A stretch of 64,000 nucleotides of DNA from Inia geoffrensis (lineage: Eukaryota; Chordata; Mammalia; Artiodactyla; Iniidae): contig CM070902.1 in assembly GCA_036417435.1 (NCBI GenBank), forward strand, positions 179,619,945 through 179,683,944, given 5' to 3'. The translations under genes were made by a program, and so were the position numbers. How positions within the stretch are numbered: the stretch's first letter is position 1; every line of letters begins with the position of its first letter. Positions 34,801-47,070 of this stretch are shown piece after piece. A model generated the notes under the pieces. It had not been told where the DNA came from and ran no database searches. It saw only the letters and a program-made list of their open reading frames with translations.

Positions 34801-36770
34801 TTTATCTCCTTATGATCTTATCCCTGTTATAAATTTATCCTGTTCATACTTAACCACAGAGCCAGATGGCCAGCATGTGACAAGAATTTATTCTATGTGA
34901 TCTAAGATGCAGAGTTGGAATCATTCTGTAGAGGTTTCCAGGAAACAGTTGGAGATAACTAGAAGAACGGAGTCTCTAGGAAGTCATAGAGTTTTATGAA
35001 ATTGTGGCTTAGCTGGTGAAACCGAGAATCTCAGATCACCAGAGTTATGCTCAAAGAAGCTGGATGGCCCCTTAGCAGGAAGTGGCAGAGACATTTCCTG
35101 CACTGAGTAAGAGGTTGTGGATAACACCTAAGGATTTGACTCATGATGCTTCCTAGCTGAGGAGCTAGATGCCAGGGCCTAGAGTGGGATGGAGGGAAAG
35201 AGGCATGGCTCCTGAAGCTATGGTATAGCCTGACTGCTCACACCAACCAAGTAAATAAACCCACATAGTGTTTATAAGCAAAGAAGTTCAGAATTCAACA
35301 AAATTGTCTAAATTCTATGAACCAGACACTTCAGCTCAACTTACGAAGCCAAGAAAGATTTTCAAAACCAAGGCAACTCCAAATACAGGAAGAAAACAAG
35401 CCAGGCTGTCATTTTCAGAATTCTAAGAAAGGTAGAGGCCACAAAAACTCCAAAATAATGTTAAGGCAAGTATCTGGCTTGCCTCTGATTTATGTGAAAA
35501 AGGAAAAGCAGTGATGAGGGGCAGGATGGGGACCGCTTTACCCACAGTGGTTAGAGAAAGCAAGAGTTGGGATTGGAATGGTGAGAAGAAGTAACCGTGT
35601 GGAAACTTGAAATCAAGCATTTCCAAAAGAAGACATGCGAATGGAGAATCCTGAAATTGAGAACAAGCTTGCTGTGCTCCTGCAGCAGGAGAGAGGGTTC
35701 CAGTGGCTGGAGCAAAGTGAATAAGGGGAAGGATGGAGGGAGACAGGTTGAAGAGAAAGGAGGAACCCTTATGTAGGGATTGTAAAGTTTAGTAAGGAAC
35801 TTGGATCTTATTTTGTTTCTAAAGGAAGCCACAGACTTCTTGGCCTAAGCAACTAGCAGTGAGGAGAAGACAGTACAGATGGTATGAGAAACACACTCTT
35901 TACCTCAAACCATCATGGAAACAGAGAGAGCTAGAGAGACAAGGAAGTTGAAACAAGAGCTTCAATCATTTCTAGGAATAAATGCCATTAGGGTTTTGAA
36001 TCACACGATCAGCATTCATCTTGGCTGTGGGAACAGGGCTCTGGGCTTCAGGAGGGCCATGAATACAATGGGGGCAGTGAATTTTTATTCACAGAGCAGT
36101 CAAGGAAGAGCTTCAGATACAGAGGAGTGCATGAAAAGCTGTAGAGTTTAGAAATGGGAACTAAGATGATGTGTAATCCCTTGAACAAGTCAACATTTGG
36201 GAGGGATGACAGAGCCATAAACGCAGACAATATGCTCTTTGGTGGTGGACTCTGAAATCCAGGATCCTGGGTCAGATTGATTCTGAAAGACAAAAGGTGA
36301 AGAGAGGAAGGGTAGACTAACCAATGGTATTTTGAAGACTTCACAGATTTGTGATGCTGACCGTTCTTACGTAACTGGGAAGGAATGAAGGCCACAGGTA
36401 GGAAAGTCTTTGAGGCTTGGGGACCTGTAATCAGACATTGAAGTAGAGCAGACAAAACGGCTGCACTATTAAGCATTTTTTAAAGGAAATGAAATGTACT
36501 CAACTACCATATTTGTAAATTGTTCAACCAAATGAATATTTCTTCAAAAGAACAACCTTAGGAGCCAGGCGCTAATTCCAGGAATGCCTTCATTCCTTGT
36601 GGCAACTTCAGAGTTCTTTTACAAGACACATCCATGTACATACCTACATGAACAGACCTGTCTGATTTCCTGAGTAATATTTCTCTGTCTTTGATCTATG
36701 ACTGAAGGCTGGTTCTCAAGCCAAACCTACTCAAAAGAACAAATATTTGATAGCACTTAGATCTTTCAAA
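31839..36770. other. Long stretch without recognisable repeat or gene
   Basis: Nearly 5 kb with no SINE, L1 or microsatellite that I can name, in a window otherwise packed with them. Open frames (for example 35551-35832 and 36048-36476 on the minus strand) are short and unlike known proteins. It may simply be older unique sequence with repeats decayed beyond recognition. Confidence 0.45.
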
Positions 36771-37767
36771 AAAAAATTCTTTTTTTTTCTCTTTGCAATT
36801 GGAAGATTTTATTTTTTTCGGTTTTCTAAAATTAATTTTTATTGGAGTATAGTTGATTTACAATGTTGTGTTAGTTTCAGGTGTACAGGAAAGTGAATCA
36901 GTTATACATATACAAATATCCCCTCTTTTTCAGATTCTATTCCCATGTAGGTCGTTACAGAGTATTGAGCAGAGTTCCCTGTGCTATACAGTAGGTCCTT
37001 ATTAGTTATCTATTTTATATATAGTAGTGTGTATATGTCAATCCCGATGTCCCAGTTTACCTTCACCCCTCCTTTCCCTCTAGGTAACCATAAGTTTGTT
37101 TTCTACATCTGTGACTCTATTTCTGTTTTGTAAATAAGTTCATTTGTACCATTTTTTTAGACTCCACATATCATATGATATTTGTCTTTCTCTGTCTGAC
37201 TTACTTCACTCAGCATGAGAATCTCTAGGTCTACCCATGTTGCTGCAAATGGCATTATTTTGTTTGTTTTTATGGCTGAGTAATATTCCATCGTATATAT
37301 GTACCACATCTTCTTTATCTACTTCTCCGTCAATGGACATTTAGTTTGCTTCCATGTTTGGCTATTTGTAAATAGTGCTGCAATGAACATTGGGGTACAT
37401 GTATCTTCTTGAATTATGGTTTTCTCCAGATACATGCCCAGGAGTGGGATTGCAGGATCATTACAGTAGCTTTATTTTTATTTTTTTAAGGAACCTCCAT
37501 ACTGTTCTCCATAGTGGCTGCACCAATATACATTCTCACCAATATTGTAGGAGCATTCCTTTTTCTTCATGCCCTCTCCAGCGTTTATCATTTGTAGATT
37601 TTTTTGATAATGGGCATCCTGACTGGTGTGAGGTGATACCTCATTGTAGTTTTGATTTGCATTTCTCTAATAATTAGTGATGTTGAGCATCTTTTCATGT
37701 GTCTCTTGGTCATCTTCATGTCTTCTTTGGAGAAATGTCTATTTAGACCTTCTGCCCATTTTTCTCA

Positions 37768-38600
37768 AGAAAGAAAAACAGAGCCAGAGAAATCAGGCTC
37801 CCTGACATCAGACTATACTGCAAAGCTACAGTGATCAAGACAGTATGGTACCAGCACAAAAACAGAAATATAGATCAATGGAACAGGATAGAAAGCCCAG
37901 AGATAAACCCATGCACATATGGTCACCTTATTTTTGATAAAAGAGACAAGAATGTACAATGGAGAAAAGACAGCCTCTTCAATAAATGGTGTTGGGAAAA
38001 CTGGACAGCTACATGTAAGAAAATGAAATTAGAACACTCCCTAACACCATACACAGAAATAAACCCAAAATGGATTAAAGACCTAAATATAAGTCCAGAT
38101 ACTATAAAACTCTTAGAGGAAAACATAAGCAGAACACTCTCTGACATAAACTGCAGCAAGATTTTTTTTTTTTTTTTTTGTGGTACGTGGGCCTCTCACT
38201 GTTGTGGCCTCTCCCGTTGCAGAGCACAGTCTCCGGACGCGCAGGCTCAGCAGCCATGGCTCACGGGCCCAGCCTGCTCCGCGGCATGTGGGAATCTTCC
38301 CGGACCGGGGCACGAACCCGTGTCCCCTGCATCGGCAGGTGGACTCTCAACCACTGTGCCACCAGGGAAGCCTGCAGCAAGATATTTTTTGATCCACCTC
38401 CTAGAATAAAGAAAGTAAAATAAAAATAAACAAATGGGACCTAATTGAACTTAAAAGCTTTTGCACAGCAAAGGAAACCATAAACAGAATAAAAAGACAA
38501 CCCACAGAATGGGAGAAAATGTTTACAAATGAAACAACTGACAAGGGATTAATGTCCAAAATATACAAGCAGCTCATGCAGCTCAACGTAAAAAAAAATG
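37768..38600 (+). pseudogene. L1 ORF2 fragment in the inverted segment
   Basis: Plus-strand translation from about 37831 gives L1 ORF2 sequence ('[19 protein letters not shown]', then '[20 protein letters not shown]'). It is open to the point where the SINE enters near 38163. After the SINE the ORF2 sequence continues to 'QLMQLN'. The endonuclease and most of the reverse transcriptase are absent. Confidence 0.85.
38163..38371 (-). mobile_element. CHR-type SINE, short form, inserted in L1
   Basis: The minus-strand SINE has its T-run at 38163-38179 and its head at 'accagggaagc'. A 12-base target-site duplication, 'ctgcagcaagat', lies at 38151-38162 and 38372-38383, and the ORF2 sequence resumes directly after it. 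Confidence 0.96.
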
Positions 38601-38789
38601 TTCTTTTAAGTTTGAAGGCATATTCAAACTTGTTTTGAGCATGACACTGTTATAAAGCATGGGATTCCAAAGCAACTACAGAAGTTTTTTTGCTTTCATC
38701 TATAATGAATTTTTGAAAATTCATTTGAAAACTGTAATACACAAAAGTCAAAGAATAAACAGTCCCTTATAAGCTGGTTTGAAAACAAA
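38601..38789. other. Unassigned spacer between L1 segments
   Basis: About 190 bases between the inverted L1 and the next L1 fragment; nothing recognised. Confidence 0.4.
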
Positions 38790-39392
38790 CCAGTATGGTA
38801 ATCTCCAGGTCCATCCATGTTGCTGCAAAAGGCATTATTTCATTGTTGTTTTTTTTTTTGGCTGAGTAATATGTCACTGTATATATACACCACATCTTCT
38901 TTATCCATTCATCTGTTGATGGACATTTAGGCTGCTTCCATGTCCTGGCTATTGAAAATAGTGCTGTGAATGTAGGGGTGTATATATCTTTTCAAATTAT
39001 AGTTTCCTCCAGATATAGGCCCAGCAGTGAGATTGCTGGATCATACGGTAGTTCTATTTTTAGTTTTTTAAGGAACCGCCATACTGTTCTCCACAGTGGC
39101 TGTATCAATTTACATTCCCACCGACAGTGCAAGAGGGTTCCCTTTTCTCCACACCCTCTCTGCGTTTATTATTTGTAGACTTTTTGATGATGGCCATTCT
39201 GACCAGTGTGAGGTGATACCTCATTGTAGTTTGGTTTGCATTTCTCTAATAATTAGCAATATCGAGCATCTTTTCCTGTGCCTGTTGGCCATTATGTCTT
39301 CTTTGGAGAAATGTCTATTTAGATCTTCTGCCCATTTTTTGATTAGGTTGTTTGTTTTTTTGATATTGAGCTGCATGAGCTGTTTGTATATG
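38790..39392 (-). mobile_element. Internal LINE-1 fragment lacking both ends
   Basis: Minus-sense ORF2 tail from 'atatacaaacagctcatgca' (39392 end) to 'ggacctggagattaccatac' (38790 end). No 3' UTR or poly(A) is attached. In element order it begins almost exactly where the plus-sense segment at 37768-38600 stops. Confidence 0.9.
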
Positions 39393-40344
39393 TAAGGAGA
39401 GTAGAAAGCAAAAACATGTTGAAATAGTTGCATGAACACTGCTGTGCAGGTAAAGATGGCAGATAACAGCACAGTAAGCCTGGAGGTAGGTTGGCCAGAG
39501 CATTAGTGCCGATTCACTCCTGTCCTACCACGTAGTTCGCACCCTCCAAACCCCCCTCATGATCCAGGAGGATTGCTGGAACTTGAACTTCCATGTCTGG
39601 GTTGCAGATCAGATGGAATGGGAAAGCTAAGAGAACTGGAGAAGTATCCCTTCTAGAAGCAGAATCTCTATAAGTAGGTTTTCCAGAAATCTCAGTTATA
39701 TCTATTCATGTCTCACTGGCCAGAACTTAGTCGTATGATTACACGCTGAAAATAAGCCCAGTTGGAAACTGATTTCTCAAACTCAGGAGAAAGAGGGGGG
39801 CCATAGATATTGGGGAAGCACCAGGAAGTCTCTGCCCAAATTGCTTTCATCTCTTTAGCATACTGCTTGTGATACAGCCTCCATCTTCAATTTCCTTTGA
39901 CCATCTAGACAGGGCCAGTAGTTTTCTCCATTACATGGTTAGTCCTTCTCTCATTTTTGAACAGAACCGGAGTATGATGTAGGACACTGACATTTAATTT
40001 GAAAAATTATGATTTTGAAGCCTGACTTTTAAGTAAACAAGAGCTATTTGAATAGTTTGTAGTTTTTTTGTACAAAAGGACCTCTTTGTATAATATAATC
40101 AAACATCTAGGTCAATAGAAAGAACACTGAAGAATGCAACTGAAAATGATGCTTTGACGTTAAAGTTGGTTAAATCCCAGCCAAACTAGTTTGCTGTCAT
40201 ACTTCTGTTTAATACGTTTACAGTGGAGAAATTCTAAAACTTGTCTACTAGTAAAAATTGGTTGACATAGCTTGAGAAACACAACTTCCTTTCATTAGGT
40301 CTTTACCTAGCAAAGGTGCTTTTGTAGAATTTGCTTGATATACA
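39393..40344. other. Unassigned sequence
   Basis: No recognisable gene or repeat. Confidence 0.4.
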
Positions 40345-41075
40345 AATAACTTTGCAAACCTACATCTTGGCTATCTTGAATAATGCTGCAAGGAACATAG
40401 CAGTGCATGTATCTCTCCAAGATCCTTATTTCAGTTCTTTTGGATAAAAACCCAGAAATGGAATTGCTTGATTATATGGTGGTTTTATTTTTAATTTTTT
40501 GAGGAACCTTTGTACTGTTTTCAAAATGAGCTGCACCATCTTACATCCAAACAACAGCGCATGTGTTCCAATTTCTCCACATGCTCGTCATCACTTGTTA
40601 GATTTATTTTTTGTGGGGTTTTTTGTTTGGTTTTGGATTTTTTTGTAATGGCAATTCTAACAAATGTGAAATTATATTTCATTGTGCATTTAAGTTAAAT
40701 TTTTTGATGATTAATGATGTTAAGCATCTTTCATATACCTATTGGCCACTTTTACGACTACTTGGGAGAAATGCCCATACAAGTCCTCTGCCCATTGGAA
40801 AAATGAGAATATTTGGTTTTCTATAAGTTTTATTTTTACTGTTGAGTTGTAGAAGTTCCTTATATATTTTGAAGATTAACCTTTTATCAGGTATATTGTT
40901 TGGAAATATTTCCTTTGCTGTGCAGAAGTTTTTCTTTTTTCTTTTATTTTATATAGTCCCATTGGTGTGTTATGCTTTTGTTACCTGTGTTTTTGGTGTC
41001 ATACCCATGAAATCATTGCCAAGACCATGAAGCTTTCCCCCTGTTTTTTCCTAGAAGTTTTTGATAAATGTGATC
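40345..41075 (-). mobile_element. Old LINE-1 (L1M/L1MA-type) fragment
   Basis: Decayed minus-strand ORF2 tail with 'cttggctatcttgaataatg', 'gaaatggaattgcttgatta', 'tcctctgcccattggaaaaa' and 'tttcctttgctgtgcagaag'. The order matches L1 throughout, but indels are frequent. Confidence 0.82.
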
Positions 41076-41266
41076 ATAATGAATGTATATATATTTTAAT
41101 CTTATTTTCAAAGAACTTTCCCTGACTCTGTGCAATAACTGCCTCACAGCTCTTCTTTACTCAACTACCTCTTGTGAGTAGATTTCTCACAAGAATCCAG
41201 CTTTCTTGGTGACAATTATCCTTAATATACAAGCAAGACATCTCTGTACCAGGTCATTTTCAACAG
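41076..41266. other. Unassigned spacer
   Basis: Nothing recognised. Confidence 0.4.
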
Positions 41267-41316
41267 GTGTGTGTGTGCGTGTGTGTGTGTGTGTGTGTGT
41301 ATGTGTGTGTGTGTGT
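41267..41316. repeat. (GT)n microsatellite
   Basis: About 25 GT units with one C and one A interruption. Confidence 0.97.
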
Positions 41317-41640
41317 TAATAGTGAGCCCCACTGCAATTCTATCACTAGCACAGAGTTCTGGTGACAAAACAGCTGAAACAGAATAAAACAGAACAAAAC
41401 ACTGATGGGCATATTCTCTACGAGTATATCAAGATTTGTCCTCAGAAAGTGTGGAGTAAAAACCTAGATTAAATGAGGAAAAGACAGTAAGTATTTCTTT
41501 ATTCCATTAGCCTTTTCTGTGGTATTTTATCACTCTATTTATTATATACATTGTGCTAATATGTAACTTCCATATGGTATGTTGAAGTCAAAGTTGTTTA
41601 TTTCTTTATTAATACAGCAAATACTTAATATGAGCATAAT
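41317..41640. other. Unassigned sequence
   Basis: A short 'acagaataaaacagaacaaa' patch near 41380; otherwise nothing recognised. Confidence 0.4.
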
Positions 41641-41860
41641 CTGTGAACTCAGACAGACTAAATTCAAATCTTTCTTGATCACTTACCAGCTGTTTAACTC
41701 TGGGTAAAATATTTAGATTTTCCGGCTCTGTTTTGCTTTCCATAAGGTCATGATGTACCTACTCCTCAAAGCTGTAGTGAGGATTAAATGAGTTAATATA
41801 TGTTAAACACTTAGAATAGCACCGGGACCTGGTAACGCTCAAAAATATCAGTCATCATTA
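41641..41860 (+). mobile_element. MIR SINE
   Basis: The order follows MIR in sense orientation: 'actcagacagactaaattca', 'cttaccagctgtttaactct', then 'gtgaggattaaatgagttaa' and 'aacacttagaatagcaccgg'. Conservation of the core is good for such an old family. Confidence 0.85.
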
Positions 41861-43051
41861 CTGTCCGTGCTATAGTTTTCCTCTGCTTCGCAAGATCTCT
41901 ATAAAAAGCGCTCTAATTTTGGAGGGGTTTACTTCTTTTTCAAGCCAAAGCATTGTTGTTATTGTTTTCAGAGCACTTAAATCCATTCTTTACATGAGCA
42001 ACCAGAAACTCAGAAATTTCCTGGCAGTAAGGAAGCTACTGCTTGGTTCTAGAATGATGTAACTCTGCCCCCTCCAGCCCGAGGGGAGATGAGCAGACCT
42101 GCCCCTCCCCGAGCTCCTGTCCCGTTCAGGGTCCAGAGTAAAAGAGAGAATGCAGAAAACAGGCTCTAATTGTAGGTTGTGCTAGATAGGGAATAATTTT
42201 GCGTGATTTTGGTTTTAATTTTATCCCCACAGAAAAATCATGTTCAGTGCATCTGCTGGATTGTGACCATTATCTTCCTCAGGTGGCAGCAGGCAACTTC
42301 ATTCTCTGAGGGTTTCCCAGACCCTCCTCTGAGTTTCACATTTATACATTTAAGTCTCAACGGGTCATCTCCATGTAAGTGTCCCTAAGCCGTTCTCATT
42401 CGATGTGTTTCAAATGGACTCATCACCCTCTCTCTGAAAAGACCTGATCACTGGCGGCATCTCGCTTACTCAGCCCAGAATTCTTGACAGCTGTCAATTC
42501 TTCACACCCTACGCTGAACCTTGACCTTCCTCCCAGATATTCTAGGAAGTAACCTTCAGCCAGATTTCGTATATTCTGCCCAGTCGCCATAATTGATAAG
42601 TAGTCCTAAGTGCTCAGCTGAGTCTGAAGACTATAAATTATGTGGAGCTGTGGAATTTAATGCTGCTCTGTTCAGAAAACACAAATTCTGATATTTGACC
42701 ACGGGGTCTACATGTTATGATGTAATGTGAAAATCAGCTGATTCATGATCAGAAAAACAGTGTGAAACCTAAGTGCTAAAGAACCCAGCACCCAGAAACC
42801 AATGCTTCATAGTTAATATGAAATCAAATGTCAATCATATCTGGTAAAATTTTAACTGGATTATCTGTTCAATAAGAAAGGTCATATGAGAATGACATTT
42901 GACATGATACTGAGTTTATCCAGATTAAGTAACGACTTCACATAGTCTCTTGCATTCCCTTTATTTTCCCCTTCACTCTTAATGGTGTAAAATACCCAGA
43001 TGGCGAAAAATTTATATAACATTCTTTAAGTTCAATTAATGTTAAATATTA
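41861..43051. other. Unassigned sequence
   Basis: No gene or named repeat seen. Confidence 0.4.
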
Positions 43052-44168
43052 AGAATCTCAAATTTACAAACAGCTCATACAGCTCAATATCAAAAAAAAA
43101 ATTAAAAAATGGGCAGAAAATCTAAATAGACATTTCTCCAAAGAAGACATACAGATGGCCAAGAAAACACATGAAAGGATGCTCAACATCATTAATTATT
43201 AGAGGAATGCAAATTAAAACTACAATGAGGTATCACTTCACACTAGTAAGAATGGCCATTATCAAAAAATCTACAAAAAATAAATGCTGGAGAGGGTGTG
43301 AAGAAAAGGGAACCCTCTTACTCTATTGGTGGGAATGTAAATTGGTACTAGGGAGAACAGTATGTAGGTTCCGTAAAAAACTAAAAATAGAGCTACCATA
43401 TGATCGTGAAATCCTACTCCTGGGCATATATCTGGAGAAAACCATAATTCAAAAAGATACATTCACTGGGGATATATGTGTATGTATAACTCATTCACTT
43501 TGTTATAAAGCAGGAACTAACACACTATTGTAAAGCAATTATACTCCAATAAAGATGTTAAAAAAAAAGGATACATTCACCCCAATGTTCATAGCAGCAC
43601 TATTTACAAATAGCTAAGGCATGGAAGCAACATAAATGTCCATCAACAGAGGAATGGACAAAGAAGATGTGGTACATATATGCAATGGAATATTACTCAG
43701 CCATAAAAAAGAATGAAATAATGCCATTTCCTCAACATGGATGCACCTAGAGATTCTCATGCTGAGTGAAGTAAGTCAGACAGAGAAAGACAAATATCAT
43801 ATGATATTGCTTATATGTGGAATCTAAAAAAAGAGTATGAATGAACTTCTCTACAAAACAGAAATAGAGTTACAGATGTAGGAAACAAACTTATGGTTAC
43901 CAAGGGGGAAAAAGGGGGAGGAATAAATTGGGAGATTAGGATTGATATATTCACACTACTATATATAAAATAGATAACTAATAAGGACCTACTGTATAGC
44001 ACAAGGAACACTTCTCAATTCTCTCTAATGACCTATATGGGGAAAGGATCTCAAAAGAAGAGCTGATATATGTGTATGTATAACTGATTCACTTTGCTGT
44101 ACAGCAGAAATGAACACAACATTGTAAATCAACTATACTCCAATAAATTTTTTTAATAAAATAAAATA
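43052..44168 (+). mobile_element. 5'-truncated LINE-1 interrupted by a second L1
   Basis: Plus-sense ORF2 tail (the frame at 43171-43533 keeps '[18 protein letters not shown]' and '[19 protein letters not shown]'), then 3' UTR of the older cetartiodactyl type ending 'acaacattgtaaatcaacta' and an A-rich tail. The ORF2 is broken by a nested insertion at 43467-43563. Confidence 0.93.
43467..43563 (+). mobile_element. Very short young L1 3' end nested in an older L1
   Basis: Only about 97 bases, holding the last part of the young-type 3' UTR ('ttataaagcaggaactaaca', 'caattatactccaataaaga') and an A-run. The target-site duplication is 'aaaaagatacattcac' at 43451-43466 and 'aaaaggatacattcac' at 43565-43580 (one base differs). 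The host ORF2 sequence continues correctly after it. Confidence 0.93.
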
Positions 44169-44974
44169 AAAGAAGTTAGGAGCACTAACTGATTACAGAG
44201 CAACTATATCTCCAAGACTGGGCGATCTTGAGAAGTGTTCAAGGCCATGTTCTCCTGAAAATGTTTGGGAGTGTGGTATCTTATTCACGTGTTTATCTTG
44301 AGCATTATGTTGTGAGATGGGCAAAATTAATTTATTCTCCTTTTCCTCCATTTAACAAATATTTACACTGCCCTTACTAGTACGAGCATAGCACCAGGTA
44401 CTAGGGTGACAGGAAGCAATTTGAATAAACTTTGCCATCAGCCTCAAAGAGTGCACAAATTAAATAAACGTATAGATCCTAGCAAATTTCTTGGCATTTA
44501 GGAGGCTCAATGAGTATTATTTGTTTTTACTTTCTCAATTTTTATAATCTTGGCTATCTTTTTAAATTTTAAAATTGTGAAACTGCACATGATCCTTGAT
44601 GTGTGGAAATGAGAAGTTTCTTTTACGACGCAGGGAGTGAATTGGGTTTTATACGTGAAGGATTTCACTGAAGCTGAGTGCTCGGGAACGTCTCAGGGAT
44701 GGCAGATCCATTATTCCTATAGCTGCCTTGGTAATAATCTGTATAAATAAACAAATGGCGTTTTGTGCATTCATTAAAAAAAAAAAAGAAAAGAATTACC
44801 ACAAGAAGACCAAAAAGCCTGACATTTTCTAGCAATGCATGGCTACTGAGTTCAAAACAGAGCCAAGGCAAGAAACAGTCATGCCCTCGCCAAAGTCCAT
44901 ATTGTAGATGAGAAATCTGGGCCAAGAATGGCTTTCCATTTCTTAGGACCAAGACAAAACATAGTATGAGGCCT
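44169..44974. other. Unassigned sequence
   Basis: A phrase near 44345-44440 ('aacaaatatttacactgccc', 'aggtactagggtgacaggaa') may be a remnant of an ancient LINE or MIR-related repeat; too weak to call. Confidence 0.4.
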
Positions 44975-45424
44975 AACTTTATGTGCCACCTTGACTGGGC
45001 TAAGGGGTGCCCAGAGAGCTGGTAAAACTTTCCTGGGTGTGGCTATGAGGCTGTTTCCAGAGGAGATTAGCATTTGAACAGTAGACTAAGAAGGTCACCC
45101 TCAGCCATGTGAGAGGACACCAGGCAATATACCAAGGGCTTGAACAGAAGGGAGAGGCAGAACAGGAGTAGATTCTCCACGCTTGAGCTCAGACATCCAA
45201 CTTCTCCGGACCTCGGACATGGGTTCCCTGGTCTCACGTCTTTGAACTTGGACTGAATTGCACCAACGGCTTTCCTGGTTCTCCAGCTTGCAGACTGCAG
45301 ATCTGGGGCCTTTGTAGCTTTTATAATCGAGTGAGCGAATTTCTCTAACAAATCTCCTGTCGTGCGTATATCTCTGTATAGCCTATTGCTTCTGCTTCTC
45401 TGGAGAACCCTGACTAATGCACGT
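44975..45424 (+). mobile_element. Probable LTR-type repeat (ERVL-like)
   Basis: The sequence from 'atgtgccaccttgactgggc' through 'tccagcttgcagactgcaga' to 'tctctggagaaccctgacta' matches a common mammalian interspersed repeat that I remember as LTR-like. I cannot name the subfamily with certainty. There is no coding content. Confidence 0.6.
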
Positions 45425-45778
45425 AATAAACCTCATTTACTATTTTTGTTGTTTGCATGTTAACTGGTGACAAAGCAACATTTTAGCATACTCGTTGTTC
45501 ATCTGTGCCATTTTAAATGAACTTTATTATATATTTAAGAAATTCAGAACAGTCATAAACCAAGGCATCCTGCTTTTTTAAGTGTTAGCAGTGGGTGTGG
45601 GGTGCTGCTTGGATGGGCACACATGCTCCTTCTGGTTTTATCTTATACTGAGGGATACTAGGAAACTCAAGCCCTCCACGTTTCTTCTCATACTCACACA
45701 AGAACACTTAGTACAAATAAAAGAAAATAAATGTAATATTTAAATGAATGTAGATGCGCTTAGTGGCAAGCAGAGCTC

Positions 45779-45799
45779 TGTGTGTGTGTGTGTGTGTGG
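45779..45799. repeat. Short (GT)n run
   Basis: About ten GT units. Confidence 0.95.
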
Positions 45800-47022
45800 T
45801 GTGTTTGCCATCCCTACATAATGAGAGCTGGGTGGTCAATCCAGCTGTCTGTGACATTTACTTCTGCAGATGGAAAAAAGTCTCAGTTTAATTTAAGAGA
45901 AAGTGGCATTATTGTTTAGAGTGAGACAGAACTCTCAAAGTTCTTAACAGCATGAGGCAATCAAATCATCACCAAAGAAATGTCTCCGATGAGGAAGCCA
46001 GATCAAAGAGGTCAAATAATTCCTCCTGAATCACACAACTCTGAGGCAGAACATTGGATCAAAGATCAGAGAACCCGGCGCTGAGTCTTCCCGCATCTTC
46101 CACCCAAGAGTTTTGTGTTTTGGAAGAAACAACATTTGACCTCAAATGAATCACCACCAAAGTGCTTAAAACCTGGAAGAAGATCAGGACTAACAAAGTG
46201 TAAATAAATCAGAAGCCCAGAAATACAGCCACAATTTTGTCAAACCATCAAATAGTTGGCAGCTCTTCCTTTACTTTTAGGGATTTTCTTGCTGGAGTTC
46301 ACTTTCAGGTTAAGTGTAAAGCTTCTGAAGAGGTTACGCTCATACAGTTTTGTTCTCACCCGGAACTACTGCGAATAGAATCTTCCAGAAATGCCAGTGA
46401 AGTAGAGTTTTGGTTGGGAATACAGGTTACACAGATGTCTGCAGTGTGACAACTGGTTTCCATAAAGCAGGACTACAGGCCTGAAGTAAATTCAAGCCCT
46501 AGCCCCACCAGAGATAACTCAGAACTAGCCATGTCCCCAGCCCCAGCATCCTCAAGGGCCATGAGATTCTTGGCATGATCGTGTTGAGTGGATGCTCTGC
46601 TGGAGCTTGCCAAGTCTATTCCCTATTTTCCATGGGACATGATCATGACATCAAGATTTACGAGGAAGATGAGTCCATTTTAAGATCCTCTTGGGTGTTT
46701 AGATGTACATCCAACCAGCCTGAGTGTATGAGCTATCTAATTTTGTAGTAATGCTGCATGGCACGCAACCAGTAAGCCTCAGGGGCACTAGCCACTATAA
46801 ACATTTATTTAGGGTCATGCATCTATAACTTATCTGGGTGGTCAAGGGATCTAAACTAGATTCAACAGAGCTCATTCATGTATCCGAGGTCAGCAGCAGA
46901 CTAGCTAGGTAGCTTTTCGCATCACAGGTGGGCATTATTCCATGTAGTGGCTCTGGGATACCTGACCCGGTTGCGTCCTCCAGCCGGCTCGTCTGAGGAT
47001 ATTTTCCTGGCAGGACGGATGG

Positions 47023-47070
47023 AAGAAAGAGAGAGCAAGAGCGAAAGAGAGAGGGGGAGATGGGGAGATG
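47023..47070. repeat. Purine-rich (GA)n-like tract
   Basis: Nearly pure A/G on the plus strand, with 'gaaagagagagcaagagcga' and 'gagagggggagatggggaga'. Confidence 0.85.

Larger units (their letters stand above)
36785..38600 (-). mobile_element. 5'-inverted (twin-primed) LINE-1 with nested SINE
   Basis: Part one (36785-37767) is minus-sense L1 from the T-run (poly(A)) through the 3' UTR to the ORF2 tail. It starts, in element order, at 'aaaaatgggcagaag'. Part two (37768-38600) is plus-sense and holds the ORF2 region just upstream, ending in element order at 'catgcagctcaac'. The two halves are therefore consecutive in the L1 except for about 25 missing bases, and one is inverted. This is a twin-priming product whose element runs on the minus strand. 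Both outer edges carry a similar A-run plus 'ttcttttt' sequence, a possible imperfect target-site duplication. Confidence 0.87.

Noticed and set aside
36048..36476. Open frame of about 142 codons on the minus strand
   Set aside because: Composition is not coding-like, no known motif is present and no gene context is visible.
37831..38409. 192-codon frame that could look like a gene
   Set aside because: The first part is L1 ORF2 and the second part is SINE read-through; it is not a host gene.
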